Below are positions 1 to 9,998 of a DNA stretch of 64,000 nucleotides, piece after piece. Each line of letters starts with the position of its first letter. Within the stretch, counting starts at the first letter, position 1. The notes under the pieces were generated by a model. It did not search any database, had not been told where the DNA came from, and saw only the letters and a list, made by a program, of their open reading frames with translations. The translations under genes were made by a program, and so were the position numbers. This stretch comes from Chara braunii (Eukaryota > Streptophyta > Charophyceae > Charales > Characeae), in NCBI GenBank assembly GCA_003427395.1, contig BFEA01000112.1, positions 1,927,613-1,991,612 of the forward strand. The letters are read 5' to 3'.

Positions 1-117
1 ATTTGTCCAGAAAGGGCATCCTTTTTTTTTTCTTTCTGTCCAAATTCAGAGGGGCAAGGAGGGTGGGGGATCTATAGGTTTTTTACTTTTAAAAAAATAT
101 ATTTTTCTTCCTCTTTT

Positions 118-313
118 GGGAAAACTACGCGGGAGTCACAAAAATGAGTTATAATTGCACTATGGGCCAAGATACAGTTTCGAATCACAGTTCGAGCAAT
201 GTGTATACAACCAAGCTTTCTGGCCAGGTAGGGTGCCCGAAGTGCAATTACAAACTGTATCTTGCCCCGTAGTGCAATTATAACTCGTTTTTGTGACTCT
301 ACTGAAGTTACCC
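118..313. mobile_element. MITE, family M1
   Basis: A foldback element of about 196 bp. The left end (GGGAAAACTACGCGGGAGTC, then a stretch reading GAGTTATAATTGCACTA) is repeated inverted at the right end, giving terminal inverted repeats of about 60 bp around a short centre. It has no coding capacity. A second full copy lies at 14302-14487 and a third, split copy at 629-1589. Non-autonomous DNA transposon is the simplest reading; no transposase for it is visible in the window. Confidence 0.75.
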
Positions 314-441
314 CTTTTCTTTTTCTTGTTTTTTTTGCGCTCATGAGGCCCACCCTTATTTTTCTTTCCTTCTTTTTACGGTGTGTATGTTTTCTGGCGC
401 ACCCCCTGTTCTCCTATCTATAGCCCTGAAGCACACTCTAA

Positions 442-562
442 GCGCATACTCACACTAGGACTTTTCGACTAAGCTGTGGACTTGATTGCAGTCAGATTCA
501 TCCAGGTGTGCCCGTAGTTGCAGTCAGATAGATTTCCAAAAGTCCTACTGTGAGTATGCCCT
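442..562. mobile_element. MITE, family M2
   Basis: A 121 bp element. The left end GCATACTCACACTAGGAC is matched inverted by the right end ending TGTGAGTATGC. The middle holds the repeated wording 'CAGTCAGAT' typical of this family. Related complete copies are at 13314-13432, 43271-43390 and 63281-63417, with half copies at 2568-2590, 34950-34978, 42673-42700, 42976-43010 and 43126-43165. Confidence 0.7.
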
Positions 563-650
563 AATTCATGCAATTGGGAAACAGTAATCCCGCCTTTTTT
601 TTTTTTTGGGGGGGGGGGGGAGAGGGACTACACGGGAGTCACAACAACGA

Positions 651-806
651 GTTTTTTTTTGTTTTTTTTTTTTTCTTACTTCAGACCGGAAGGTCACTTA
701 TCGAGGTGATAAGAGCATCCCCGATAAGTGGCCTCCACTTTTGAAGGCTCCGTGTATTTGGTGGGGACCAGCACCTGCTGGAAACCGGGTCCAACATCCC
801 AATACA
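651..806 (-). mobile_element. SINE-A retroposon, copy 1, with 3' hairpin
   Basis: Read on the minus strand, it has the family core (GGATGTTGGACCCGG, TTTCCAGCAGGTGC, ...GGAGCCT), then a hairpin, then an A-run (T-run at 651-675 on the plus strand). The hairpin arms are 695-706 and 719-730, around the 12-base loop 707-718 (minus strand ATGCTCTTATCA). The single mismatch on the plus strand is a G-U pair in the minus-strand RNA. Confidence 0.65.
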
Positions 807-896
807 ATGCAATGTGTGTCAGCACAGTGTTCGTTGTTTGTTGTTTCCTCAACTTTCCTGGACGAAGGTCGTTTTGCTTCCAACCACAAACATCCA

Positions 897-1275
897 GCGG
901 CCTATCTCAGTTGGTAAGGCATGCAAGTGGCATTCAGGAGATCATGGGTTCAATCCCCACTGACCTCGTACACTGGGCAAGCTTGGCGCCCACCAAGAGA
1001 TAGGCCATTGGTCCCCCCGAGTGGCATATGTTCAGCGACTGGCCCATCGAAGAAGCTCGGTCCTGATGCTACTGGCTAACCCCTGGCCGGTATCGCCCAT
1101 CTGCTGCCGGTATCGCCCACCTGCTGTAGTAGGTATCGGTGGGTGCAGCTCGCAAGTGTTCCGTCGTTGGAGGCTTGGCCGGTATCGCCCATGTGCTGTA
1201 GCAGGTATCGGTCGCACGTGTTGGAGGCTTGAGCACGGATGTGGCTGCTTGCCCGTAATATAATGACAATAAAAA
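897..1275 (+). mobile_element. tRNA-derived SINE (family S2)
   Basis: The head resembles a tRNA gene. An A-box-like TATCTCAGTTGGTAAGG is at about 903-919 and a B-box-like GGGTTCAATCCCC at 946-958, spaced as in pol III promoters. The body contains repeated 'GGCCGGTATCGCCC' units and ends in a tail reading GTAATATAATGACAAT. Related bodies lie at 14130-14890 (plus) and 44246-44350 (minus), so this is a dispersed family and not a functional tRNA. Confidence 0.65.
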
Positions 1276-1310
1276 AGGCCCTGATTCGACACATAATTGA
1301 ATTGGTTGGG

Positions 1311-1424
1311 CCAAGATACAGTTTGCAATTGCAGTTCAGGCAATGTATACAACCGAGCTTTCTCGCCAGGTAGGGGGCCCAAATTGCAATTGCAAACTGT
1401 ATCTTGCCCCATAGTGCAATTATA
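1311..1424. repeat. M1 MITE core
   Basis: This stretch matches the inner part of the M1 elements: GGCCAAGATACAGTTTG at the left, its inverse CAAACTGTATCTTG near the right, and the middle 'GCTTTCTCGCCAGGTAGGG'. It lies inside the composite at 629-1589 and may be that element's own core. Confidence 0.6.
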
Positions 1425-1681
1425 TGGTCGGTTGCCTACTGGGAAGTCTCCACTCCAGCGCTCCTATGACAGTACCCAACTGGGTCGGTACCCAACCTCT
1501 ATAACAACCTGGGCTTCAAAAAAAAAAAAAAAAAAAAAGACAACTCGTTTTTATGACTCCCGGCGTTCTCCCACGTAGTCACCCCTTTTTTTGAAGGTTC
1601 GTAATTCCTTCAATTGGAAAAACTGTTGCCCTCCCTTTCTGCCATGTGGATCATGGCTTGTGGTTCTCATGGGAATCACAG

Positions 1682-1811
1682 GGCCTCACTCCACTACACA
1701 ACACTATATGTATCTGGAGTCCACTGGCGTCCACATATATTCCAAATGCTGCACTCATTCGTACGCATTCCGTCCAGAAAACGCACAACTGCATGTGGAG
1801 TAGTGGAGCCA
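1682..1811. mobile_element. Short TIR element, GGCCTCACTCCACTAC type
   Basis: About 130 bp. The left end GGCCTCACTCCACTACAC is matched by an inverted right end (GTGGAGTAGTGGAGCC). There is no coding capacity. Elements with similar ends are at 52313-52405 and, more loosely, 38188-38343; the ends also resemble family M3. Confidence 0.5.
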
Positions 1812-1923
1812 ACCCCATAATCATGATGCCAACACAAGCTGCTGGGAGAGTTTTGCCAGTTTTATGGTGGGTAAATGACAAATGTATGTTCCTGTCACCC
1901 AATCTCAGATGATTCTGTGTAAG

Positions 1924-2030
1924 GGATGCTGGACCCATTTTCCAGCAGGCGCTTCTTGCCACCTATAGATGGAGCCTCCCCGAAGGTGCTGGAGGTGGCT
2001 CCTCTTATCCGCAATTCCAGCACCGACACC
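1924..2030 (+). mobile_element. SINE-A retroposon, copy 2, with variant hairpin
   Basis: Plus-oriented core (GGATGCTGGACCC, TTTCCAGCAGGCGC, CTATAGATGGAGCCT) followed by a hairpin with arms 1985-1997 and 2012-2024. The outer nine pairs are perfect (GGTGCTGGA with TCCAGCACC). The loop is 14 bases and keeps CTCTTATC. No clean A-run follows on this strand, so the 3' end is eroded. Confidence 0.55.
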
Positions 2031-2144
2031 GGCAGTTCTGTTGAACGAAGAAGAGGGGGGGGCGAGGGGGGGGGGGGGAGTTCCTATCTCAGGTTGGGTT
2101 GGGCTAGGCCACCTTGCCCAAGACGGCAGCAAAGGATCCTGGCC

Positions 2145-2178
<34 letters not shown>

Positions 2179-2602
2179 CCCAGGTTGTTGTAGATGCTGG
2201 ACTCCAGACACACGTGGTTACTGCCACAGCTATTGGTTGTCCTGACACTCCCTTATGCTTCGTAAGACCACCTCCCTGCCCATCCTCTCGGCAATTGTCC
2301 TAGCGCACCCCTATCCCTTCCTGCCCATTTCTAATTTCTATTGCTTTCAAAGCTGAAAGATATAATAAATAGCCCATTAATGTCCCAAAAGGCTAGAATC
2401 GGCCCCGGTTTCGCAGAGCTCAGCTGCAGATTGTGTACTTGCGTATCTGAAAAAGGGTGCCCAGGACATGGCCCCACGTGGCACTCGACACTCTTACACA
2501 TTTTGGTATTTTCTCAGCCAAGGAACTACAAGTGTCAGGCCCCATTGGTGCTACGTTTTACGCTGAGGGCATACTCACACTGGGACTTTTTCTACTGGGT
2601 CT

Positions 2603-2750
2603 TTTTTTCTTTTCTTTCTTTTTTTTAAGCCTTGGCTCTTTACTAGAGAGGGTGATGCGAGCATCCCCCCCTAGTAGTAGCCTCCGGCTGCTCCATCTGT
2701 TGGTGGGGAGCTGCACCTGCTGGAAACCACGTCCAGCGTCCCATTTCACA
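2603..2750 (-). mobile_element. SINE-A retroposon, copy 3, with 3' hairpin
   Basis: The T-rich run at 2603-2627 is the A-tail of a minus-strand element. The arms 2641-2652 and 2665-2676 enclose the loop 2653-2664 (minus strand ATGCTCGCATCA). Two plus-strand A-C mismatches become G-U pairs in the minus-strand RNA. The core (CTGTTGGTGGGGAGC, CACCTGCTGGAAACC) follows to about 2745. Confidence 0.65.
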
Positions 2751-2789
2751 TGAAAGATACAAACTGCTCAGAGAAATCAGGCTGCCAGC

Positions 2790-2886
2790 ATTTTTTTTTA
2801 TTTTTTATTTTTTTTTGCAATGGGAACAAGGCTCCAATCTATTCGTGGGGAGCAGCACGTGCTGGGAACCGGTCCCAGCGTCCCAT
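2790..2886 (-). mobile_element. SINE-A retroposon, copy 4, no hairpin
   Basis: A T-rich run (2790-2816) is followed by the inverted family core (AAGGCTCCAATCTATTCGTG, GGGAGCAGCACGTGCTGG, ending CAGCGTCCCAT). The hairpin segment present in copies 1 and 3 is absent: the A-run joins the core almost directly. Such copies may derive from internally primed or deleted RNAs. Confidence 0.55.
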
Positions 2887-2941
2887 ATGGAAATTTACAT
2901 ACAATTTTGAAAAGTTGAGATGCCGGGGCCATTACCCGGCT

Positions 2942-3434
2942 TTGGCTCAGAAAAATTGGAGCTACTTAGAAAATAACCTCAACAAACTTCAGAATGTGAA
3001 CAGAATTCAGAACTACTCAGAAACCCCCCCATCCATCCACTTTACCTCACTCCCGCAAGACTTACTGCAGCAGAGCCACCATCTCCGCTGCTGCTATACC
3101 CTATTCCCATCCTACCAGCTAGCCCCCTCACTAGTAGGACGCGTGATACCCCACCATCTCCTTCCCCACTAACCTCGTTCTTTTTTAGCTCAAAAAGTTG
3201 GAGCTACTTAGGAAATGACTACAACAAGCTTTTAAGAATAGGCAGGATTCAAAATCCAACTCAGAAGAACCCCCCCCATCAATCCCCTGTTCCACACTCC
3301 GGCAAGACTTACTGCAGCAGAGCCACCATCTCTACTGCTGCTATACCCTATTTCAATCCTACCAGCTAGCCCCCTCACTAGTAGGACGCATGATATCCCG
3401 CCATCTCCTTCTCCCACTCACCTCGTTTCTTTTT
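2942..3434. repeat. Two-copy tandem duplication, about 245 bp unit
   Basis: Copy one starts with TTGGAGCTACTTAG at about 2957 and copy two with the same words at about 3199. Both contain GCAGCAGAGCCACCATCTC and CTAGCCCCCTCACTAGTAGG, and both end in CCTCGTT followed by a T-rich run and TTTAG. I see no frame that conserves a protein across both copies. Confidence 0.65.
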
Positions 3435-5240
3435 AGAATAGACCGCCGGGGTCGTAAAAGAAATCTCAAGCTCCCTAACAAGCCCTTCCAGAGTTCCTCA
3501 AAGTTGTCTTACTCCCTGCCGAGCTCTTCCAGGCCTCACACCCCCACTTTCTGCTGGGTTACAGGACAACACAACCCGCCCCAGCTCCAGCCAGCGTCGT
3601 CTCAGCAGCAAACCTTGGTTGTTCCGTGAGATACCCACCCCAAAGCATCCCCAGATCTCTCTACCAGGCCTCACACTCCCGTGTCAACAGGTTACAGGGC
3701 AACACCCCAGCACCAGCCAGCGTCGTTCTGGCATCGAACAGCCGCAGATCGCTGAGAATAACAACTTCAAAGTAGCGTAGGAAAAGTTGATAGAGGCCCC
3801 AGAATCCTAAACATTCTCAAAACCCCCTAACGGCCAACAGGATAAAATTTAGAAAGAGGGGGTCGAAACTAGAAATTAATGACCACTACCACTATCCTAA
3901 AAATCCCCCTCTCAACAAGCGGACCGTCGGTCCCAGCTTTCAGTCCTCGTACCAGAACTCACCTGGTCTTATAGCCCCCTCTGCTAGGGTAACAGGGCAC
4001 CACAACCCTCCCCGGTACCGACCAACCTAGTTCTGACGGACAGGAAGTGCCTTCCCCCCTCGACAATTCCTTTAGCGGCAAACCCCTAAACAGGTTACAG
4101 GGTCCAAACCCCAGCGCCATCTTCGTTGGACGATCTGGTTACGTTTTACACCCTCGGCATAACTCCATAGACCGCAAGCTTTCCCTGGGTCACAGAGCAA
4201 ACCTCCAGCACCGGCCTACGTCGTCCCAGCATCATCCTCCTGACCTACTCACCTTAACCGACCTTCCGTCTATTGAAAGTCCTCTTTCTTATTTCCATCA
4301 TCGCATTCTAGTTCCCGCCCAACAACAGAAAAAGCACCACCAAAATATTAAGATGTACAGCCGTAGATCTTTTCATCGAAAATCAAGAACAAAATTTAAG
4401 AATCTATCTGAAACGTCTTTTTGAGATTTGAAATTTGAAGATGAGATCGCATAGTAATCAAGGGAATGTAGGTCATGAATTTTGGCATCCAATTTAGAAG
4501 GTCAATCGCAGACACAATTTCATAGGTTTCAAAATTTCAAAAAGAAGAACAGCATAGGAAGTTGATTCTGATGTCCTCACGGACTTCGGACTCTGATTTC
4601 CAGAACCCTAGTTCAGGAAATCGCTCAGAGCGTAAATCGGGAAATACTAAACAGAAAAAAAGGGAAAGTCACTCAGACAGTAATCAGGAGATTCTATGCC
4701 AAAACGAAACAGCAATCAGACAGTAAATGAGAAATTAAAAAATACAAACTACCAATCAAGATCTACTAAAAAATATGAATCAAGAATATGACATGTAAAT
4801 CAGAGATTGAAATTTTCAAAGATCAGAACTGGAACTGGAGACTTACAACGCGAATCAGGGTAATCCAATTTGGTGACTACAACAGAAACCATTATACCTC
4901 ATATGATCGGCGAGAGGGTCTATCCAAAGAAAAGCAAGCGCAAAATCAACCACATCACCCTCGCACTCCATATGCCCTTGTGACGAAGACGAGCTGTCGC
5001 CGATACCACTTCGCCCTTCTTCAAAAAAAGTGGACTCGATGTTGCTTCTAATACTCCTCCCACTCCATGTGAGGACGCGCTCCTCCCTTTCAGCCTGTAT
5101 CAACCAACCATCCCCCTCGAAACTACGCAGGCAGAGAAGCAAAGGCAACCCATATGTCAAGAATCTCATGAAGATCCGCCCCCTTTCAAAGACAGTTTTC
5201 CCTTCATCCAGCGTACTGGCCTGCAGCATCACTAGATGAA
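3435..5240. other. Unassigned stretch, no recognisable gene
   Basis: I see no recognisable coding segment or RNA gene in this 1.8 kb. The longest frame is a minus-strand one of 125 codons (4855-5232) with no domain I know. The part from 4430 to 4790 is A-rich with repeated 'CAGA' and 'AATCAG' wording. Confidence 0.4.
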
Positions 5241-5349
5241 GCGTGAAGCCGAAGATCGCACCCCTGTGCTTTCAAAAGGCAGGTCACACCAAGTCTCGCC
5301 ACGTCATCTCTACCCTCCCACTGTCAAGTCTTACGCGCCGCAGCCCCCA

Positions 5350-5459
5350 CCCGCCCACCGCGTCGCATGACTCTCCGTTGACTCCTGTGTCGCGCCGCGT
5401 CCGGGCCCGCCCACCTCGTCGCGTGACTCTCCATTGACTCCTGCGTCGCGCCACGTCCG
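5350..5459. repeat. GC-rich direct duplication, about 55 bp unit
   Basis: CCCGCCCACCGCGTCGCATG (5350 onward) is repeated as CCCGCCCACCTCGTCGCGTG (5406 onward). Both copies continue through GACTCTCC, TTGACTCCTG and GTCGCGCC. Each contains a TTGACT word. The block is far richer in CpG than its neighbours. Confidence 0.65.
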
Positions 5460-5958
5460 CTCCGACGGTGCTCGAGCGGGGGCACAGCGCTCCCGATCGC
5501 GCTGCGCCCCCCTCAGGTTGCCAGCATTGACTACCCCAATCGTAAGAAAAGAGGGGTTAACTGAGCAGTAGGGGGATAAGGAAAAGAGACTCATGGTCTA
5601 TGAAAAGATGTGTATGTTAGCGGAATCCTCCCCAGGGGGCACCAAGGAGGAATGCCATATGATTGTGTATAAGTCAAGAAGCATTTTCATATGTTCAGAT
5701 GCATGTGAGTAAGAGTTTTATCATTTGGGATAGAATCTCTGCCAGAGAAAGGGCATGAGGTGGGAACAGGTCTGGAAAGTCCGAGGGAGGGTGGAGTGGG
5801 AACGAAAGTTCTATATTTGACCAGTCTTTGAACATTAAACGGTAGTTTCTTATATTTTCCAAATCCTGTTGTCCCTCTCCCCTATCCCCACTCCACACCA
5901 CTTTTGCAATCCATCCTTCTCTCTCACCTCCTAGCCAGTGTGTAGAATGTTGTAATCC

Positions 5959-5960
<2 letters not shown>

Positions 5961-6019
<59 letters not shown>

Positions 6020-6078
6020 TAAGGCTTCATCTATTGGTGGGGAGCAGCACCTGATAGAAATCGGGTCCAACGTCCCTG
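5961..6078 (-). mobile_element. SINE-A retroposon, copy 5, long A-tail
   Basis: A run of 57 T (5962-6018) is followed by the inverted core (GGCTTCATCTATTGGTGG, GGAGCAGCACCTGATAGAAA, ending AACGTCCCTG). The hairpin segment is missing. A pure A-tail this long suggests a relatively recent insertion, though runs of this length are also error-prone in assembly. Confidence 0.6.
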
Positions 6079-6117
6079 TACAATGATATGATGAAATGGA
6101 AACATGTAGATAGGTCG

Positions 6118-6361
6118 CGTGGTCATCCCAATATAAACCGATCATGATTGTGTATATCGTTTACGCAGAAGAGACATTGATAACTCCCCCAAACTAGGGG
6201 AGGATTAACCTGCTGCTCTTATAACCCTAACGTGGCCATCCCAATTTAAACCTATCATGACTATGTATATCGTTTATCCTGAGGCATATATCGTTTATGC
6301 AGAGGCATTGATTACTCCCCCATACCAGGGGAGGATTAATATGTTGCTCTTATAACCCTAA
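6118..6361. repeat. Two-copy direct duplication, about 120 bp unit
   Basis: Both copies begin near GTGGTCATCCCAAT / GTGGCCATCCCAAT and end GCTCTTATAACCCTAA. Each contains a small hairpin: CTCCCC, a short loop, then GGGGAG. The second copy has an extra internal 'ATATATCGTTTAT' repeat. No coding function is seen. Confidence 0.65.
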
Positions 6362-6587
6362 TGCATAACCCCACGTGTCAACTCATTATTAGTATAGTGC
6401 CCTCCTTAACCACCCACCTTCATAACCACAAACCTATCTAGCCTATCAAAGTACCCAGTAATTAGGGATGAAGGGCCGACAATCCCCTTAAACCGTTACT
6501 CAATAGCTAGTCCACCTCTACCCAAAGGATGACAAAAGACCAAGAATGCAAAGGAAAACCCCCTGCGAATCAGGGGAAAAATCGAGG

Positions 6588-6847
6588 AGGTGTTGTTGTT
6601 GTTGTTGTTGTTGTTGTTGTCGTTGTTGTCGCATATGTCGTCGTCGTTGTTGTTGGTGGTGGTGTTATTGTTGTCGTCATCACCGTTGCTGCCACTGCTG
6701 ACACCGTTGGCATTAGTGTTGTTGTTGTCGTCGTTGTTGTCAGGTGTGTCGTCGTTGTTGTAGTTGTTGTTGGTGTTGTTGTCGTCATCATCGCCACTGC
6801 CGACATCATTGCCGATGTAGATTGTATAGTTGGTGTCGCGTGTGTCG

Positions 6848-6887
<40 letters not shown>

Positions 6888-6900
6888 CATCATCGTCGCC
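6588..6900. repeat. GTT/GTC trinucleotide microsatellite
   Basis: A long imperfect array of GTT and GTC triplets with interspersed GCC and ATC. It yields long artificial valine-rich (plus) and threonine-rich (minus) frames, which I do not regard as genes. It lies just beyond the 3' side of the minus-strand LINE. Confidence 0.85.
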
Positions 6901-6968
6901 GCTGATGAATGTATGGATGATGATGCGATTGCTGGTAGTGTTGTTGCAGTCGATGCCATCGTAGTTGT

Positions 6969-7292
6969 CTACGCGTTGATCTCATCGCAGAGGGTCCGAC
7001 CCTCCGTGAAGATGGCATAGCACCGCTGCATAAGGGTCTTCGCTTGCCGCCAATCAATGAGGTCATCAAGTTGAGGAGCCGGCCCCTCCTCCGATTCCCA
7101 GATGACATTCAACATATTTTGCATCGAGTCTTCCGTCCAGGCCATCAACACTATTGCCCCCCCTTCGACCGTGTGCCAATCCCTTCCCTTCGCAGACAAA
7201 GCCTCCACAATCCGTCGCAAGTACATGCAACCCTTCTGAATGGTCAACAGCCAGTCACCCGCATCCTGTTGTAGTTGAACCAATGAAGCCAT
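6969..7292 (-). other. Open frame of 107 codons, unknown
   Basis: The translation has ordinary amino-acid composition and a helix-like pattern (start MASLVQLQQDAGDW, middle CMYLRRIVEAL). It directly follows the last LINE-1 frame on the same strand, with a short gap. It may be the end of LINE-1 coding sequence or an unrelated fragment. I do not recognise a family. Confidence 0.25.
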
Positions 7293-7389
7293 CGCCCCCG
7301 ATTGTAGAGCGCGCCGCCAGCTAACAAAATTACGCCCCTCACACCCACGTGCTGTCTCCCAAGTTGCCAGGTGAAAAGTGCATCGTCGT

Positions 7390-7800
7390 CTAGTCGAAAC
7401 AACCAGACGGGCAATTAGGATGACCAGGAGCAGCGATGGATGCCACTGCCCCAGTCTCCAGAGTGCAGCCAGGCCTCGCCGGCTGGTCCGTAGCGCAAGT
7501 CAGCGCTAGGCGCATTAGCGCGCTCCTTTCGATGGGTAAGAAAAGATACAGACTCCTAACATCTTCGATTTGTCTGAAGATGCCTAACTGTGCTTTTGTG
7601 TCTAACCATCTTTGTGTGAGTTCAAAATGCACCTGTTGCTGGATCTGTTCTGTGATTTCTGGCCCTTCCACTCTTACTTTTTCCATGGCCAAGGTGCATC
7701 TCTGCCACCACAATGCCCATATCACCACTCTCCTTCCAAGTCTGTACATATTCTCTACAAAGGTCGTGGCTGCTCCTGCCAGAGGCCAGTGGCCAGCCAA
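7390..7800 (-). pseudogene. LINE-1 C-terminal segment
   Basis: This 136-codon frame includes the pattern RRVVIWALWWQRCTLAMEK. It parallels LINE-2, which has KAVIWTLWIRRCVLDQE in the same place after its zf-RVT segment (29289-29346). That shared order supports assignment to the LINE C-terminus. Its last third (from about 7500 down) may be beyond the true element. Confidence 0.5.
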
Positions 7801-7821
7801 TATGGCTTGCCAGGACCAGGG

Positions 7822-8532
7822 TCAGGGGATTGTCTGTTCCATTTTTCTCCCTATGCGATCCCACCATCGCCAAATGAATTGGGCAATTGGGCATTGCATA
7901 AAAATATGTTTAATGGTCTCTGTCTTATTATGGAAAGAAAATAGACTCTGGCACCGCTGACACCACGAAAGTAGCAGTCCTCTTTGTTCTATATTAGTGC
8001 AGTCTGCTAACCAATCATTGCTTGGCAAACATCGGTGGGCAATCTGCCATTGCAGGGAGGTGATCTTCACAGGTTTAGATTTTTGTTCTTTGAACCATTG
8101 GATCGATGAGAGGAGGGAGCGGTCCACATTTAGGTGCCTAGCCCATCGATCGTTAACTGTGTCCCTCGGCCGCCTTTTAGGTCTAAGCATTGTGTAGGTT
8201 GATTTGACCGACAACTGGTGCAGGTTGATGTAACCAGTGTTGGGGCCTCCCCATGTTTGGGGGGTTTTCCATGTCCATTCCGCTGGATCCAGAGCCAGGT
8301 CATGGATTGGTTTGAATGGCTGAAACACCACCCTTTGTCCCTTCTTTTCTATAACTCTCACTGTATACGTCGATGTTTTCTCATTCCATTCAAAGGGGTC
8401 TCTATTTCCTTGGAGGGTGCTTATTGTGGTGATAGTGTAAAATTCAACCAGGACTATTTGAGATGAGACGATGTATACCTGGCCCACCCTTTGCGGGGCC
8501 TCCGTGCTTGCCACCCAATCGCCTACTCTCAA
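7822..8532 (-). pseudogene. LINE-1 zf-RVT-like region
   Basis: A 236-codon frame. Near its C-terminus are WQIAHRCLPSNDWL, then CQRCQSLFSFHNKTE, KHIFMQCP and IWRWWDR. The layout (W...R.LP..., C-x2-C, then H-I-F-x2-C-P) is that of the reverse-transcriptase zinc-binding region found at the end of plant LINE ORF2 and related proteins. The upstream part is unassigned LINE sequence. The frame is broken from its neighbours by stops, so this copy is inactive. Confidence 0.65.
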
Positions 8533-8541
8533 AGTGGGGCC

Positions 8542-9317
8542 TTATTTAAGGATTTGGTACCACGCGAGTGGGATGGCTTCAATTAAATGATCCAAAAAAT
8601 CTGCTACGTGATGGCAGTACCGTGGGGTTTCTCGCAAGTGGTCTCCTGTTTTCCAGTCCCGTCTGTCATTGTCCTTGAGATCCCCAACCCTGAGCACACC
8701 TCGTTTAACCCAACTCTTCCAGGGTCGGGATGAGCTTGTCATGACGCAGCCACACGAGTCTGTGATCCATCGATTCCCAAAGAGGGGTTGACGGTAGACT
8801 TCCTCCCAATGGTCAGGGTGGGTCCTGTCCGGGAGCGGAAGCCTACGCCAGGTGTCTAGTAGGGATGGCCAGAAGTTGTCTATTTCCTGGCCACCGCCTT
8901 CCAACCCTTCCCTTCCTTGGGGGAGCTTGCGCGAAATCGTCCAAAAACGGTCCTCCAACCATGTCAGTGGGTGGATCGTTTGGGGGGTTTCCGGGGCTAG
9001 CCGTGCCAGGTGTTCCAGAGCTAAAATGCACCACGGACACTGGGGAGTGAAAACAAGTTTTTTAATCCATTTTAATCGTAATGCTTGTACCTGCGTGGCT
9101 GGTCAATTATTTTTAGGCCTCCCTTTGCCTTAGGCTGGATTATTGAATCCCACGCCACTCGGCTTATCACCTTGGTCTGCTCACCGTCCCCCCTCCATAG
9201 GAAAGCTGCTACCTTTTTTCTCAGGCTCTTCAGGGCTGCTTTGCTCAATGGCCATAGTAGCGATTTATACCACAATGTTGCGAAGATCACATTGTTGATT
9301 ACTAAAGGAACAACCAT
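8542..9317 (-). pseudogene. LINE-1 region between RT and zf-RVT
   Basis: Two frames (9072-9317 and 8542-8958) continue the LINE protein after the SINE insertion. The first includes the LINE-typical pattern FLWRGDG...KVISRVAWDSI, then KAKGGLKIID. LINE-2 has the corresponding frame on the plus strand (FLEGGL-like wording and VISRVALDKL near 27810-27870). A frame change lies near 9040-9072. Confidence 0.6.
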
Positions 9318-9771
9318 GAGGTAAGGAGAGACTACAGAATAATATTTGAGGATTGGACAGTGGTAGATCCATCCATACTCATGCGCTCAATAGCTGAGTT
9401 TCCCCATCCCTTTCCACCTCCACTATCAGCTATGGTACCGAGATCTTGGTTTGGATATGACGAAATATGAAAGTGTCAGATTATGGCCTCGTAGTAGTAA
9501 GGATCCACATGTTCTTTCGAGAAAACCAGGACTAGATGATAGAAATAGATCCGACGTCCAGCAATGGATGAAGAGGTCCTAATTTTCAGAGCTCTGACGG
9601 TTCTTGATCTCATGTTAATATTGTAAAAAATGGACGCTGGACCCGCTTTCCAGCAGGTGCTGCTCCCCACCAATAGATGGAGCATATCCCCAGGTGCTAG
9701 CGGTGTTTGCTCTTACCAGCATCGCTAGCACTAGAGGGATCTGTTTTTTTTGTAAAAAAAAAAAAAAAAAA
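9308..9771 (+). mobile_element. SINE-A retroposon, copy 6, with target duplication
   Basis: A 464 bp insertion in LINE-1 bounded by the direct repeat ATTACTAAAG (9298-9307 and 9772-9781). Removing one repeat and the insert reconnects the LINE reading frame. The core is at 9628-9685. The hairpin arms 9694-9706 and 9719-9731 form 13 pairs including two G-U, around the 12-base loop 9707-9718 (TTGCTCTTACCA). The A-run is 9753-9771. The first 310 bp do not match what I see upstream of other copies. Confidence 0.8.
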
Positions 9772-9998
9772 ATTACTAAAGCGCAGCCAAAAAAGGATGT
9801 ATGCTTGTTTTTCCAGTTGTTAAGTTTTTGTTGAGCCGAGGTGCTGATCCACTCGTCATTTGTTGGTGGGCGTCCTTTTGTGGTCATGGTTACCCCTAGA
9901 ATTCTTATTGGGTTCTCTAACGGCATCCATGTGACGCGCGGTGACTTTGGGGGACGACCCCCTTGATAGTGGATTCACCATCCTTGTGTTTTGCTCCC

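Larger units (their letters stand above)
629..1589. mobile_element. Nested composite: split M1 MITE containing SINEs
   Basis: The outer M1 end (GGGACTACACGGGAGTCAC) lies at 629-649 and its inverted partner (ATGACTCCC...GTAGTCACCCC) at about 1550-1585. Between them sit a minus-oriented SINE-A, a tRNA-derived SINE, an M1 core (1311-1424) and a poly(A)-ended segment (1425-1537). I read this as one M1 copy used as a landing site by later retroposons. The insertion order beyond that is inference. Confidence 0.5.

Noticed and set aside
4855-5232. 125-codon minus frame downstream of a GC-rich block
   Set aside because: The GC-rich block could suggest a promoter, but the translation shows no recognisable domain or homologous pattern.
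6529-7020. 163-codon valine-rich plus frame and 129-codon threonine-rich minus frame
   Set aside because: Both are translations of the GTT/GTC microsatellite, open in several frames at once, with no domain.
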